Shown here: in pieces, positions 14,947 to 23,903 of the stretch
How positions within the stretch are numbered: the stretch's first letter is position 1
How the letters are laid out: each line of letters opens with the position of its first letter
Origin: Dehalococcoidia bacterium
GTDB lineage: Bacteria; Chloroflexota; Dehalococcoidia; Lucifugimonadales; UBA3495
DNA length: 64,000 bases
NCBI GenBank assembly: GCA_022823505.1
Contig: JAJEIA010000052.1
Span: 1 to 64,000 of the forward strand
Direction of reading: 5' to 3'
The notes under the pieces: generated by a model
Told to the model about the DNA's origin: nothing
What the model saw: the letters and a program-made list of their open reading frames with translations, nothing else
Database searches by the model: none
Made by a program: the position numbers and the translations under genes

Positions 14947-16920
14947 TCACGGGCGTGCGTAGATTCGGACAAAGTTGTTGGTAAAATCGTCGGGATTGTC
15001 GGGATTGTCGGGATTGTCGGGGTGAAGCACGAACGTTGGGATCACCTCCCGCTCGCGGAAACTATCGCATGGGTATTGCTGCGAATGCGTTGCGTCCTGG
15101 TCCAGGCAGACATACTCGTCGGGACTGTCCACGTGCTTTACGACGTTGGTTTCGTAGCACGCGCTCGGTTCCAGTGGGATCAGCGCCCCGTTGTTGGTGA
15201 TGATCTTGACGAACTTGATCTGAGTTCCATAGAGGCTCGGATCCCACACATTCCAGGATGCCAGGCGGAACTTCCGGGTGCTGGTCAGATTCCCCAGGTA
15301 GCAGCCCTGCAGGCGGATTGCTTTGCCGCGCGCCAACTCATTGACCGTCGAGTGGGTGGCGTTGGGGTAAAGCCACTCCGCTGGCGTGAGCGTCGGAGTA
15401 GGCGGCAGAGGGACAGCGGTTGCAGTCGCCGGCGGGGTCGGCTCGAAGACTGCCGCCGGTGTGGACACGATTGGTGGTATTTCCACCGTTGGGACGATCG
15501 TTGCCGTCACCCCTGTCCCGGGCGGCGGTGTGATCGTTGGCGCCACGGTGGGCGAGAAATCGACCGTGGGCTCTGTTGCGGGTGCCAGGGCGACCATCAG
15601 TGTGGGTGTTGGAACCCGGGTGGCAACCACGACAGGCGGCGCCGTCGGCATCGACACGCTGGCGCTGTTCGTGGCGCGCGACGCTTGCAGGAGCCTCGCG
15701 AACTCCCGCTCGTCGCGGTAATCGCGCCACTCCTCGAAGGCCATTACCACCAGGTTGCAGGACACGTACGCGATGAACAGCGCTGCGGCCCCGATCAAAA
15801 CCGTCCGCCATCTGACGCGCCGACGGGGTGGAGCAGCCGCCGGCGCTGGCGTCACCGGCGATGCCGGAGGCGGCGTCGGCATCCGCTGCGCCGGTGGTCT
15901 CGGCGGCGCCGGCGGCGGAGATCGGTAGACGGTTGGTGCCGCGGGTTGAACGGGAGGCGGAGGGGTCCGGGTAACGGCCGGAGTCGGCGCTACTTCGGCC
16001 GGCATTTCCTGCAGGGCTTCCAGCCATTCTTCGGGGGTCGGGCGCGGCTGTCCCTGGTATTGCCAGTCGAAGCACCGTGCGAACAGTTCTTGCTGCCCAT
16101 CGGTCAGCGCCTCCCACGCGGCATCGTACGGCTCCGGCGCCTCTACCATTGCGCGGTTGCTGGGCGGGAACAGCCACGCTTTGATCCGGTCCCCGGGTTG
16201 CGGATGGTTCGGCTGGTTGACCACCGTGTAGGGGTGGTAGCCGGTGAGCAGGTGGAACATGATGACCGCCAACCCGAAGCGGTCGTGGTTCTGCGTCCGG
16301 TTGGCGTAGTCGTCCTGTGCTTCGGGCGCCTGGAATTCGGCGCGCCCCATGTTGTTGGCGAAGGTCCTGCCGGTGTCGGAGACAGTGAACCCATACGAGT
16401 CACAGTCCACCATGGCGATGTCGTTCTGGCGGTTGACCTCAACGTTCTTCTCGTTGACGTCGCCGATCACATAACCGGCGGCGTGGACCGCCCGGAAGGC
16501 CAGGGCCAGGTTGGTCGCCATGCGGACCCGGTCGTCCACCCGCAGTTCTCGGCCCTGCTCCTGCTCGGTATTCTGCGCCGCCCGCCGGTTGTAGTACTCG
16601 ACTATCGGTTCCCACGACGCGCCGGGGTCCAGCAGCGGCATGGTGTAGCCAACGGTGACGCCGTTTTCCTGCACCAGGTGCTGGGGCCAGGTGATCTGCC
16701 AGGTCGCTCCCAGGTCCGGCTCGACGGGATTGCACAGCATGTAACGGAGCTTTGCGTCGGCGTCCTGCGGGGTTCTCCCGGGATGCCAGATCTTCATCAC
16801 CGACCCTGGGTCGCCTTCCAGCAGGTACACCGCCCCTTCGCCGCCCTCGCCAAGCTTTTGCCCCGGCGCGACTCGGTTGCCGGTTTCGTCGTGGAAGCGA
16901 CGTTGGTGCAGCGAAGCCAT
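14947..16920 (-). CDS. Transmembrane protein kinase of the TerY/PP2C/kinase triad
   Basis: A 657-residue protein. The N-terminal about 290 residues form an atypical kinase: glycine loop GEGGEGAVY (residues 24-32), lysine in VMKIWH (K43), catalytic loop IGDVNEKN (D154, N159) replacing HRD, and VDCDSYGF (D172/D174) replacing DFG. This GDVN...DxDS signature is that of kinases paired with TerY-type VWA proteins and PP2C phosphatases. A proline-rich linker (about 295-365) leads to one membrane helix (about 372-392), a Thr/Pro-rich stalk, and a Cys-containing outer domain of about 150 residues. The membrane span and ectodomain are unusual, and suggest sensing of an external signal. The last residues contain a PDN repeat from a 9-bp tandem repeat. 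Confidence 0.8.
   Translation of the reverse strand: MASLHQRRFHDETGNRVAPGQKLGEGGEGAVYLLEGDPGSVMKIWHPGRTPQDADAKLRYMLCNPVEPDLGATWQITWPQHLVQENGVTVGYTMPLLDPGASWEPIVEYYNRRAAQNTEQEQGRELRVDDRVRMATNLALAFRAVHAAGYVIGDVNEKNVEVNRQNDIAMVDCDSYGFTVSDTGRTFANNMGRAEFQAPEAQDDYANRTQNHDRFGLAVIMFHLLTGYHPYTVVNQPNHPQPGDRIKAWLFPPSNRAMVEAPEPYDAAWEALTDGQQELFARCFDWQYQGQPRPTPEEWLEALQEMPAEVAPTPAVTRTPPPPVQPAAPTVYRSPPPAPPRPPAQRMPTPPPASPVTPAPAAAPPRRRVRWRTVLIGAAALFIAYVSCNLVVMAFEEWRDYRDEREFARLLQASRATNSASVSMPTAPPVVVATRVPTPTLMVALAPATEPTVDFSPTVAPTITPPPGTGVTATIVPTVEIPPIVSTPAAVFEPTPPATATAVPLPPTPTLTPAEWLYPNATHSTVNELARGKAIRLQGCYLGNLTSTRKFRLASWNVWDPSLYGTQIKFVKIITNNGALIPLEPSACYETNVVKHVDSPDEYVCLDQDATHSQQYPCDSFREREVIPTFVLHPDNPDNPDNPDDFTNNFVRIYARP
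14992..15018. repeat. Three tandem 9-bp units in the kinase 3' end
   Basis: Three exact copies of GGGATTGTC, in frame, encoding repeated Pro-Asp-Asn on the minus strand. Slippage here would change the protein by three residues per unit without a frameshift. Confidence 0.85.
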
Positions 16921-16964
16921 CGTATTCCGCGGTTGATACGCCCGGCCTCACGGACTCCGGAGCC

Positions 16965-17666
16965 CTAAAAGTCCAGGTAGTCGGGCTCCGGAAGCCGTAT
17001 GTTCTCCCCCGGCTGGGACTGGGAAACCGCGGCCACTGACCGGGACAGCCACTGGATGGAGCCGTCAAGCTGCTCCATGTTGGTCAGTTCCACCGGCGGC
17101 CGGTGGTCCGGCGCCAGCTTGGCCAGTTCCGTCAGGTCGGCCGGAAAGCCCTCCTGGCTGATCCCGAACGAAAAGAACGCGATGCCCCGGCTGTCTTCCA
17201 TTTCCGCCAGGCGGGCGGCGGTTTGGGCCAAATCCCCGGGAGTGTCGTGCTGGGGATATCCGTCGGTGAGGAAATAGGCCAGGCTGCGGTAGTAGGCGAT
17301 GCCGCCGTCGCGGTAGCTCTGCTTGCGCGCCTCCACCATGTCCAGGGCGAGGTTGATGGCCTTGGAGTAGTTCGTGCCGCCGTTGATGCCCAGCACAGGC
17401 GGTTGGAAGTCGGTGCCGTTGGTGAAGTCCAACGCCACCCGGGGCTCGTGGTCGAAGGCAACGATCGCCACGTCGGCACGTAGCGACGTCACCGGGTCTT
17501 CCTGGATTATGTCGCGGAACTTGACCAGCGCTTGATTCACCGTGTCGATCTTCTGACCTCCCATCGAACCGGAGGCGTCCAGGATCAGCACGATGGAGCA
17601 CCGTGCTTCGGGGTTGTCCGCGAACTCCACGGTGTCGTATGCGCCAACCGAGTCTTGCATACTCAT
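16965..17666 (-). CDS. TerY-like von Willebrand A domain protein
   Basis: A 233-residue cytoplasmic single-domain VWA protein with an intact metal-ion-dependent adhesion site: DASGS at residues 30-34, T98 in GGTNYS, and D135 in LTDGYP. TerY-type proteins act as metal-dependent scaffolds in Ter-linked stress and defence systems. Its ATG overlaps the stop of the PP2C gene by four bases (17663-17666), and the kinase gene follows 44 bp later, so the three form one operon. No TerD/TerC genes are visible nearby. Confidence 0.85.
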   Translation of the reverse strand: MSMQDSVGAYDTVEFADNPEARCSIVLILDASGSMGGQKIDTVNQALVKFRDIIQEDPVTSLRADVAIVAFDHEPRVALDFTNGTDFQPPVLGINGGTNYSKAINLALDMVEARKQSYRDGGIAYYRSLAYFLTDGYPQHDTPGDLAQTAARLAEMEDSRGIAFFSFGISQEGFPADLTELAKLAPDHRPPVELTNMEQLDGSIQWLSRSVAAVSQSQPGENIRLPEPDYLDF

Positions 17667-18517
17667 ATCCGGTCCTCCCTGTGGTTTCGAGGGTTTCGGG
17701 TTGCGATGGCTATGGTCACGTCGTCGCCGGTGCGGGACTGCACCCGCTCGCCGCTGATGAAACTGTACAGCCTCCCTGGAACGGCTTCGGGTTTGTCGGT
17801 CTGGGCCAGGTCATTCAGCAAAGGGCGCCAGAACCCCATGAACGCTTCCCGCTCCGGCATCTTCAATGCCAGGTTCTGCAACCCGTCGGTGATCAACGCC
17901 AGGGCGTCCCAGTCGGACCCGTCGGCGCAGCCCACCGACGCGATGCGGTGGGGACGAGTGCGTGACGTGATGAAGGTCGTCTCGTTGGCGTGTTCGCCCG
18001 TATGCGCCGCGCACAATGTCCTGGCTGTGCCATCGGGCAGGTTGAACGCCACAACGGCGCCGTCGCCCACCTGCGCCGCCGTGATCAGCCGGTCACTGGC
18101 GATAGCCACGATCAACGTGGACGCCAGTTCCCGGGGTTCGAGGTTCTGCCTCCGGGAGTAGCGGACCACCTCGTTCCTGGCCCGTTTCACAGCCATTCGG
18201 ACCAGGGAGGTGGCCAGGTGTTCCACCAGGGCTGCGGCCGGTCTTTTCTCGATGCCTCGCACGACGGCACCGACGGCGATGGTGACCGCGATGCGGGAGC
18301 CCTCATCCGACCGGGCCGCCGACCCTGCGCCATCGGACACCGCCGCCACAACCACCTGTCCCCTTCCGGTCTCAACGATGCGGTGCGCTACCGCGTCCTG
18401 GTTGCGCACGCCGCTTCTGAGATGAGAAGACCCGGCAGCGGTGGCTGCCGCAACGCGCCAACCGTCTCTGCCGGGTACTCCGATACCCATTTCTATGGAC
18501 CGGTTTGGAGGTGTCAC
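17663..18517 (-). CDS. PP2C-family Ser/Thr phosphatase of the triad
   Basis: A 284-residue phosphatase, started at GTG 18517 (GGAAG about eight bases upstream; the ATG nine codons later is an alternative). Metal-binding aspartates lie in RNQDAVA (D41), VSDGAGSA (D62), LITDGLQN and GDDVTIAI. It should reverse the phosphorylation made by the kinase encoded two genes downstream. First gene of the PP2C-VWA-kinase operon, with ATGA overlap to the VWA gene. Confidence 0.85.
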   Translation of the reverse strand: MTPPNRSIEMGIGVPGRDGWRVAAATAAGSSHLRSGVRNQDAVAHRIVETGRGQVVVAAVSDGAGSAARSDEGSRIAVTIAVGAVVRGIEKRPAAALVEHLATSLVRMAVKRARNEVVRYSRRQNLEPRELASTLIVAIASDRLITAAQVGDGAVVAFNLPDGTARTLCAAHTGEHANETTFITSRTRPHRIASVGCADGSDWDALALITDGLQNLALKMPEREAFMGFWRPLLNDLAQTDKPEAVPGRLYSFISGERVQSRTGDDVTIAIATRNPRNHREDRI

Positions 18518-18558
18518 ATAAGCTTCCGGGATTGACCTCTATGATATGTGTCCGGAGA

Positions 18559-19566
18559 TTACAGCACGTGGTACAGCAGCAGGTGGTCCCGCTGCACGTC
18601 GGCGGCGAAGTCGTTGTTCACGTCACGCAGCACCGAGTGGATGTGGTTGGCGCCGTCCTGCCGGTTGTCGTACTCCACCACGAAATCACCGCCGTGGAGC
18701 CGGTAGTAGTGCGGCTGGGCGCGGTCGACGGGGCCGCCCCAGGCGAGGTGGATCTTCTCCAGACCGCCCTCACGCAGGGCGTTGAGCTTCTCTTCGGCCA
18801 GGTCGGAGCGGATCCGCGTCACGTACTCGCTGGCCAGGGACATCAACATCTCGCGCTGGGTGCCCGACATGGCGGTGGCGGGAAGCCCTTCTTCCTTCGG
18901 GAGTGACGCCTTGGAGGAGTTGAAGGTGATGATGTCGGCCGGCGCCTCGTCATAGATGATCGCCTTGCTCTTCTGCCCGGTGTCCAGGCTGTCCATCAGT
19001 TCCAGGGCGATGTCCTGGCTGGCGCCCAGGATGCGCAGGCCCTGCTTGGGTCCCTTGCGGACCTCGGCAGGATTTGCGCCGAAGAAGAACGGCGTGACGG
19101 ACAGCACCCGGTCGCCCCAGATGCTGTAGTGCAGCGAAACGTGGTGTCCCTCCACCCTCCAGCCCCACGGCTCGGCGTCGCTGGCGGGGTCGCCGAAAAT
19201 CGTCCACGCGTACCACAGCGTGTCCCGCAGGAACGTCACGCGGCCCGCCTCCTGTTCCAGCGGACCCAGCACGTCCTCGTGCTCGATGATCAACTGGGCC
19301 TGCCGGTTGGAGTCCTCGGTCAGGCCGGTGGCCATCAGCGCGTAGGCCAGTCCCCGCTGCTCCTCGGTCATGTCCCGCAGCATCAGCCCGTGCCGGTTCA
19401 TCGGCGGGTAGTACCAGAAGATCCGCTCGCCGTCGTGGTAGCTGTACGAAATCGCAACTTTCTGGGCCGCGTCCAGGCTGTTGAGCAGCGCCAGCGCCGC
19501 CGCGCGCATCTCCGACGCTGCCTGCGGGTGCGTGTGGGGATGATCGTGAGTGTGAGCGGTGGTCAT
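18559..19566 (-). CDS. DUF3500 domain protein
   Basis: A 335-residue protein matching remembered DUF3500 features: an N-terminal YHDGERIFWYYPPMNRHGL segment, LRDMTEEQRGLA, the PWGWRVEGHHVSLHYS histidine-rich strand, and FFGANPAEV. The extreme N-terminus is His-rich (HTHDHPHTHP), a possible metal-binding tail. Function of the family is unestablished. It lies 41 bp upstream of the PP2C gene on the same strand, so it could share its transcript, but nothing in it suggests a direct role with the triad. Confidence 0.75.
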   Translation of the reverse strand: MTTAHTHDHPHTHPQAASEMRAAALALLNSLDAAQKVAISYSYHDGERIFWYYPPMNRHGLMLRDMTEEQRGLAYALMATGLTEDSNRQAQLIIEHEDVLGPLEQEAGRVTFLRDTLWYAWTIFGDPASDAEPWGWRVEGHHVSLHYSIWGDRVLSVTPFFFGANPAEVRKGPKQGLRILGASQDIALELMDSLDTGQKSKAIIYDEAPADIITFNSSKASLPKEEGLPATAMSGTQREMLMSLASEYVTRIRSDLAEEKLNALREGGLEKIHLAWGGPVDRAQPHYYRLHGGDFVVEYDNRQDGANHIHSVLRDVNNDFAADVQRDHLLLYHVL

Positions 19567-19652
19567 ATGGGGTATCCTCCGTGCAACGTCGCGGCCGGCG
19601 CCATCCCGGCCGAATGGCCAGAGTGTATGCGCCCCCGATTTGGGGTGTCAAA

Positions 19653-20132
19653 CTACGAGGCGCAGGCGGCCGCGGCCCGCACCGACGCCAGGATGCGTCC
19701 GTAGGCGTTGCAGCGGCATAGGTTGCCGGACAGGGCCTCGCGTATCTCGGCGTCCGTGGGTGACGGGTTGCCGTCCAGCAGCGCCCGCGTCGCCATGACG
19801 AACCCGGGCGTGCAGAACCCGCACTGGCCGCCGTCCTCGTCGAGGAAAGCCTGCTGTAACGGCGACAGTTCCCCCGCCGGCGCGAGCCCTTCAACCGTCA
19901 GCACATCGTGTCCGTCGGCGCGTATCGCCAGCACCTGGCAGGCGTTGACCGGCGTCCGGTCCAGCAGCACGGTGCAGGATCCGCATTCCCCGCGATCGCA
20001 CCCGCGCTTGGCTCCGGTCAAGCCCAGCGCTTCCCGCAGCACGTCAAGCAACGACCAGTGGTGCCGCACGGTGAGGGTCTGCTCCGCGCCGTTGACGGTG
20101 ACGGTTATCTCGGCGGTGTGGGGGTTGGTCAT
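19653..20132 (-). CDS. [2Fe-2S] small subunit of a molybdenum hydroxylase (PaoA/CoxS type)
   Basis: A 159-residue protein from ATG 20132. It has the plant-type [2Fe-2S] motif CDRGECGSCTVLLD and the second cluster motif QCGFCTPGFV plus LCRCNAYGRI. It relays electrons from the molybdenum centre to the FAD subunit in the xanthine oxidase family. Its partners (21139-23427 and 23904-24893) are on the opposite strand and separated from it by two unrelated genes, an unusual dispersal for a heterotrimer. Confidence 0.92.
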   Translation of the reverse strand: MTNPHTAEITVTVNGAEQTLTVRHHWSLLDVLREALGLTGAKRGCDRGECGSCTVLLDRTPVNACQVLAIRADGHDVLTVEGLAPAGELSPLQQAFLDEDGGQCGFCTPGFVMATRALLDGNPSPTDAEIREALSGNLCRCNAYGRILASVRAAAACAS

Positions 20133-20259
20133 GGTTGCTGCATCGTATCGCAGCGTTGAATGGCGGGCAAGCCAGCGGCGATGACAGCGTTGCGTTGACG
20201 GTGGAGGAAACTGCTGACTATAGTGCCCGCACATAGGTTATTTGGTGTTGGAGTTAACG

Positions 20260-20577
20260 ATGTCAAGCGCAAAAATCGATTGGGGCCATGACCGCGAGAA
20301 GCCTGAGGGCGTGAAGATCAACTTGTCCTACGTGGGCCCGGGAATGCATCCAGAGGAAAGGATCGTACAGTTCAGAATAGGCGGGAACCAATACGTGGGA
20401 TGGATGCCCGACTACTCGGTCAACGAGACCGAGAAATGGCTCAAGGCATTTATCATTGCGGATTTTGACGATGGTAGATGGCTGATCCAAATCCCTGACG
20501 AAACCCTAACGTCCGGCGCGAGGCTTTTCGTTCCCAAAGAAGATCAGAACACGGTGGTTACATCGGGATGGTGGTAA
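20260..20577 (+). CDS. Hypothetical protein coupled to dcd
   Basis: A 105-residue protein from ATG 20260 behind TTGGAG. It is acidic and beta-rich with several tryptophans (GGNQYVGWMPDYS, GRWLIQIPDE). No family recognised. Its TAA overlaps the ATG of the following dCTP deaminase-like gene (TAATG), so the two are translated together. Less GC-rich than the flanking oxidase genes, which suggests later insertion. Confidence 0.65.
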   Translation: MSSAKIDWGHDREKPEGVKINLSYVGPGMHPEERIVQFRIGGNQYVGWMPDYSVNETEKWLKAFIIADFDDGRWLIQIPDETLTSGARLFVPKEDQNTVVTSGWW

Positions 20578-21134
20578 TGATCTACAGCGATAGTGACATT
20601 ATCGAAGCGCTGCAATCGAGCGCACTGGTTATAGAACCTAATCCTAGTCGTACGATGTTTTCGACATCGTCGGTAGACTTACGCTTAGATAATGGGTTCA
20701 CTGTTTTCGACGCACCTCCCGCAGGATCCGAAATCCTCATCAGGGTTGACCAAGCTGATCCAGAAGCAATTGCAAGACGCTATGGCCGAGAAGTCAGGCT
20801 GGAATTGGGACAGTCGTTGCCGGTTCGCCCTGATGCCTTCGTTTTGGCCTATACGCAGGAACGGATAACCTTGCCCAGGGATGTTGCGGCTCGGGTCGAG
20901 GGCAAGAGTTCACTTGCTCGGCTGGGGATATCCATCCATCAAACGGCGCCCACCGTCCAGGCGGGTTGGGGACAGAATGGCAGCGCGCCGTTGCGGTTGG
21001 AGATTTCCAATGTCGGTCCGTTTGTGTGTCACCTGACCCCCGGTATGCAGATCTGCCAACTTATTTTTGAGGAGTTGAGGACCCGGCCGGGACAAGAGCT
21101 CAACTCGCGGTTCCAAAACCAAAGCCCTGACTGA
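20577..21134 (+). CDS. dcd: dCTP deaminase / dUTPase-like protein
   Basis: A 185-residue protein of the Dcd/trimeric dUTPase fold. Signatures are the N-terminal SSVDLRLDNGF, the GKSSLARLG strand with its conserved Ser and Arg, HQTAPTVQAGW where Dcd has H-x-TA-x-x-x-x-PGW, the glutamate in LRLEISN, and PGMQICQL. It probably converts dCTP to dUTP (or hydrolyses the triphosphate). The residues after HQTA differ from canonical Dcd, so activity should not be taken for granted. Start is ATG 20577, coupled to the preceding gene; ATG 20568 is possible. It may be housekeeping or have a nucleotide-depletion role. Confidence 0.82.
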   Translation: MIYSDSDIIEALQSSALVIEPNPSRTMFSTSSVDLRLDNGFTVFDAPPAGSEILIRVDQADPEAIARRYGREVRLELGQSLPVRPDAFVLAYTQERITLPRDVAARVEGKSSLARLGISIHQTAPTVQAGWGQNGSAPLRLEISNVGPFVCHLTPGMQICQLIFEELRTRPGQELNSRFQNQSPD

Positions 21135-21138
21135 CGTC

Positions 21139-23427
21139 GTGACGACCACACCTTCATCGCCCCTCACCACCGTCGGCCGCAGCGTCCCACGCTACGAGCT
21201 GGCCGACAAGCTTTCCGGCGCTGCTCAGTACTCGGCCGACATCTCGCTGCCGGGAATGCTCCACGGTGTCATCGTGCGCAGCCCGCACCCCCACGCCGAC
21301 GTGCTGTCCGTGGACCCCAGCCAGGCCCTGGCCCTCTCCGGCGTCCGAGCCGTCGTCACACCCCAGGACGTGTCTGACGCTCGCCTCGCCCCCGATATGC
21401 TGGTGCTGGACACCCGCGTGCGGTTCGTCGGCGATGAGGTGGCCGCCGTCGCCGCTGACGATCTCGACACCGCGAGGCGAGCCGCCGCGCTGGTCCGCGT
21501 CGAGTACAGCGTGCTGCCCTTCGTTACCGATCCCGTCGCCGCCCTCGAACCTGACGCTCCGCAGATCCATCCTCACGGCAACCTGGCCATACCGGAACCG
21601 TTGGCCCTGCAACGCGGCGACCCGTACTCTTTACAAAGCAATGCGGGTTTCGCCGCTGCCGACATCGTCCTGGAAGAGACCTACCACCTGCCCACCCACT
21701 CGGCCACGCCGCTGGAGCCGCGCGCCGCGTTGGCGTCCTGGGAAGGCGATCATCTGACGGTGTGGAAGTCCACCCGCGGCGTGCACGTGGACCGCGACGT
21801 GCTGGCCCAGGCGCTGGGGCTGGATGCCGCCAACGTCCGCGTCATCGGCCCCAACATGGGCGGCAGCTACGGCAACAAGGATGAGTCCCGCATGGCCGCG
21901 TTGGCGGCGCTGTTGTCCCGGCAGTCCGGCCGTCCGGTGCGCATCGAGTACAGCCGTGAGGAGGAATTCGTCGCCGGACGCACCCGCCACGGCGGCCGCA
22001 TCAACCTCCGCATCGGCATAACCCGCGACGGCGACATCACCGCCATTCACGGCGATGCGCTCATGGACTCCGGCGCGTACCAGGCGACGGCGCCTCAGAT
22101 GACCCGTCGTATCGGCCAGGGCATTCTGTACCTCTACCGGTGTCCCAACGTCCGTTTCGACGCCCGAACGGTCACCACCAACCGGCCCGTGGCCGGCAGC
22201 TACCGCGCGCTGGGAGCGCCCCAGGGTCACTTCGCGCTGGAAACCCTCATGGATCGCGCTGCCGAGGCCATCGGCATGGACCCCCTGGCTTTCCGGTTGC
22301 GCAACCACGTCCCGCCGGAGGGACAGGCCGGCCCGCGCCTCACGCCGCTCGATCAGATCGTGGATGGCCAGCCTGTGGAGGGCGGCATCCCATTCTCGAG
22401 CAACGGCATGGAGGAGTGCCTGCGCCGCGGGGCCGCCGAGTTCGGCTGGGCCGAGCCTTTCGAGCACGCCGATCCGTCGGATCCGTTCATCCGACGCGGC
22501 CGGGGCATCAGCATCATGCTCTACCGGGGCGGCGTGGGCTTTGACTCCGCCGCACGCCTTGCGATCGGCGACGACGGCAAAGTCCATCTAATCAGCGGGT
22601 TGATCGACGTGGGCGAAGGCGCGGTCACCGTGCTGTGCCAACTGGCCGCCGAGGCTCTGGCCGTGCCCTATGAGGACGTCATTCCACGCTTCGCCGACAC
22701 CCAGGGCACGCCCGACGCGCCCATCACCGCCGGTTCCGCTGCCACCTTCTCCACGGGAACGGCCGTTGTCCAGGCGGCGGATAGCCTGAGGGAGCAGTTG
22801 CTCGAAGCCGCCGCGGGACGCCTGGAGGCCGACGTCTCAGCCCTTTCCATCACCGACGGCGCCGTCGGCGTTGCAGACGATCCTGCCCGCCGCGTAACCT
22901 ACGCCGAGCTCGCCAGGGCGGTCGCTCCGCAAACCTTCACTGCCGAGGCCACCATCACGCCCGGCAGCCCCGACTATATCGTCAACTCCTTCGGGGCACA
23001 CTTCTGCGAGATCGAGGTGGACACCGCCACCGGCCGGGTCCGGGTGACCCGCTACGTCGCCGCCCACGACTCCGGGCGCATCATCAACCCCCGCACCGCG
23101 TTGAACCAGGTGGAGGGCGCCATCTCCCAGATGCTGGGCTTTGCCCTCAGCGAGGAGCTGATCACCGACGAGCCCACCGGCGTCACCCTGAATGGAAGTT
23201 ACCTGGAGCACAAGAGCCCCACCATCCAGGACTACCCCGACATCACCACCATCTTCGCTGATGTGATCGACCCGATAGGCCCCATGGGAGCCAAGGCGCT
23301 GGGCGAGGTGCCATCCGTGGGTGTCGCGCCGGCAATCGCCAACGCCCTATACGACGCCATAGGCGTGCGCTTCACCCGCCTGCCTATCACCCCCGACCGC
23401 GTGTTGAACGCTCTGGCGCAGCGGTAG
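21139..23427 (+). CDS. Molybdopterin-binding large subunit of a molybdenum hydroxylase (PaoC/XDH type)
   Basis: A 762-residue protein starting at GTG 21139. It has the N-terminal GRSVPRYELADKLSGAAQYS domain, the molybdenum cofactor motifs GGSYGNKDE and VAGSYRALGAPQGHFA, and a C-terminal GPMGAKALGEVPSVG where the family carries the catalytic glutamate. The active-site loop is SYRALGAPQ, not the AYxCSFR of form I CO dehydrogenase, so an aldehyde or N-heterocycle hydroxylase is more likely than CO oxidation. Starts five bases after the dcd stop, although its proper partners are the iron-sulfur gene (opposite strand) and the FAD gene downstream. Confidence 0.9.
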   Translation: MTTTPSSPLTTVGRSVPRYELADKLSGAAQYSADISLPGMLHGVIVRSPHPHADVLSVDPSQALALSGVRAVVTPQDVSDARLAPDMLVLDTRVRFVGDEVAAVAADDLDTARRAAALVRVEYSVLPFVTDPVAALEPDAPQIHPHGNLAIPEPLALQRGDPYSLQSNAGFAAADIVLEETYHLPTHSATPLEPRAALASWEGDHLTVWKSTRGVHVDRDVLAQALGLDAANVRVIGPNMGGSYGNKDESRMAALAALLSRQSGRPVRIEYSREEEFVAGRTRHGGRINLRIGITRDGDITAIHGDALMDSGAYQATAPQMTRRIGQGILYLYRCPNVRFDARTVTTNRPVAGSYRALGAPQGHFALETLMDRAAEAIGMDPLAFRLRNHVPPEGQAGPRLTPLDQIVDGQPVEGGIPFSSNGMEECLRRGAAEFGWAEPFEHADPSDPFIRRGRGISIMLYRGGVGFDSAARLAIGDDGKVHLISGLIDVGEGAVTVLCQLAAEALAVPYEDVIPRFADTQGTPDAPITAGSAATFSTGTAVVQAADSLREQLLEAAAGRLEADVSALSITDGAVGVADDPARRVTYAELARAVAPQTFTAEATITPGSPDYIVNSFGAHFCEIEVDTATGRVRVTRYVAAHDSGRIINPRTALNQVEGAISQMLGFALSEELITDEPTGVTLNGSYLEHKSPTIQDYPDITTIFADVIDPIGPMGAKALGEVPSVGVAPAIANALYDAIGVRFTRLPITPDRVLNALAQR

Positions 23428-23456
23428 CGAGTTACAACCGCCGGCCTTGGCTGTGG

Positions 23457-23834
23457 TTATAGCGGGCCACCCCAACCGAATCGAAGCGCCGGTACTGGAA
23501 CCAATTCTTGACCTACTGGGTCCACCGCTAGCTTGAAGATTTCCAACGTAGTTGCCCCGAGCAAAAACTGGTTGTCCGGCCCGAAAATCACCGGGCAGAT
23601 TTTGGTCCGTTTGCCGATGCGAATAGCGGCTTCGCCATAGGCGCGGGTATCGGTTTGCCCGTTTGCGTACCGGCAGGGGTATGTTCCCTCAGGTTCAACG
23701 TGAAGTTCTTCCAGCAGAGACGTGGGAAACACCGAATCCGACGCCCCCGTATCTACTACCGCCTCCACCGGGCGCATATCGCCTCCCGGTCCCCACGGAT
23801 AACCAACGTAAACCGGAACGCTAAAGTACCCCAT
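23457..23834 (-). CDS. Retroviral-type (clan AA) aspartic protease
   Basis: A 125-residue single-domain protein with the catalytic motif VVDTGASDSVFP, the flap-like region around YANGQTDTRAYGEA, and the C-terminal FLLGATTLEIFKLAVDP where the family has a hydrophobic-hydrophobic-G pair. Such short proteases act as homodimers. It is encoded antisense between the large and FAD subunit genes of the oxidase. The protein family is common in Chloroflexota and cyanobacteria; targets are unknown. Confidence 0.8.
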   Translation of the reverse strand: MGYFSVPVYVGYPWGPGGDMRPVEAVVDTGASDSVFPTSLLEELHVEPEGTYPCRYANGQTDTRAYGEAAIRIGKRTKICPVIFGPDNQFLLGATTLEIFKLAVDPVGQELVPVPALRFGWGGPL

Positions 23835-23903
23835 GTTGCTCTCCTTACTATCTCTTGCTGCGTGTTACTGTAACATAGGGAGCATCAGTTTGAGGGATTG
23901 TCC

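Noticed and set aside
14893-16968. A 691-codon open frame on the plus strand opposite the kinase gene
   Set aside because: It is rich in Arg, Gly and His with no motif, typical of antisense frames in GC-rich genes. The minus strand carries a clear kinase.
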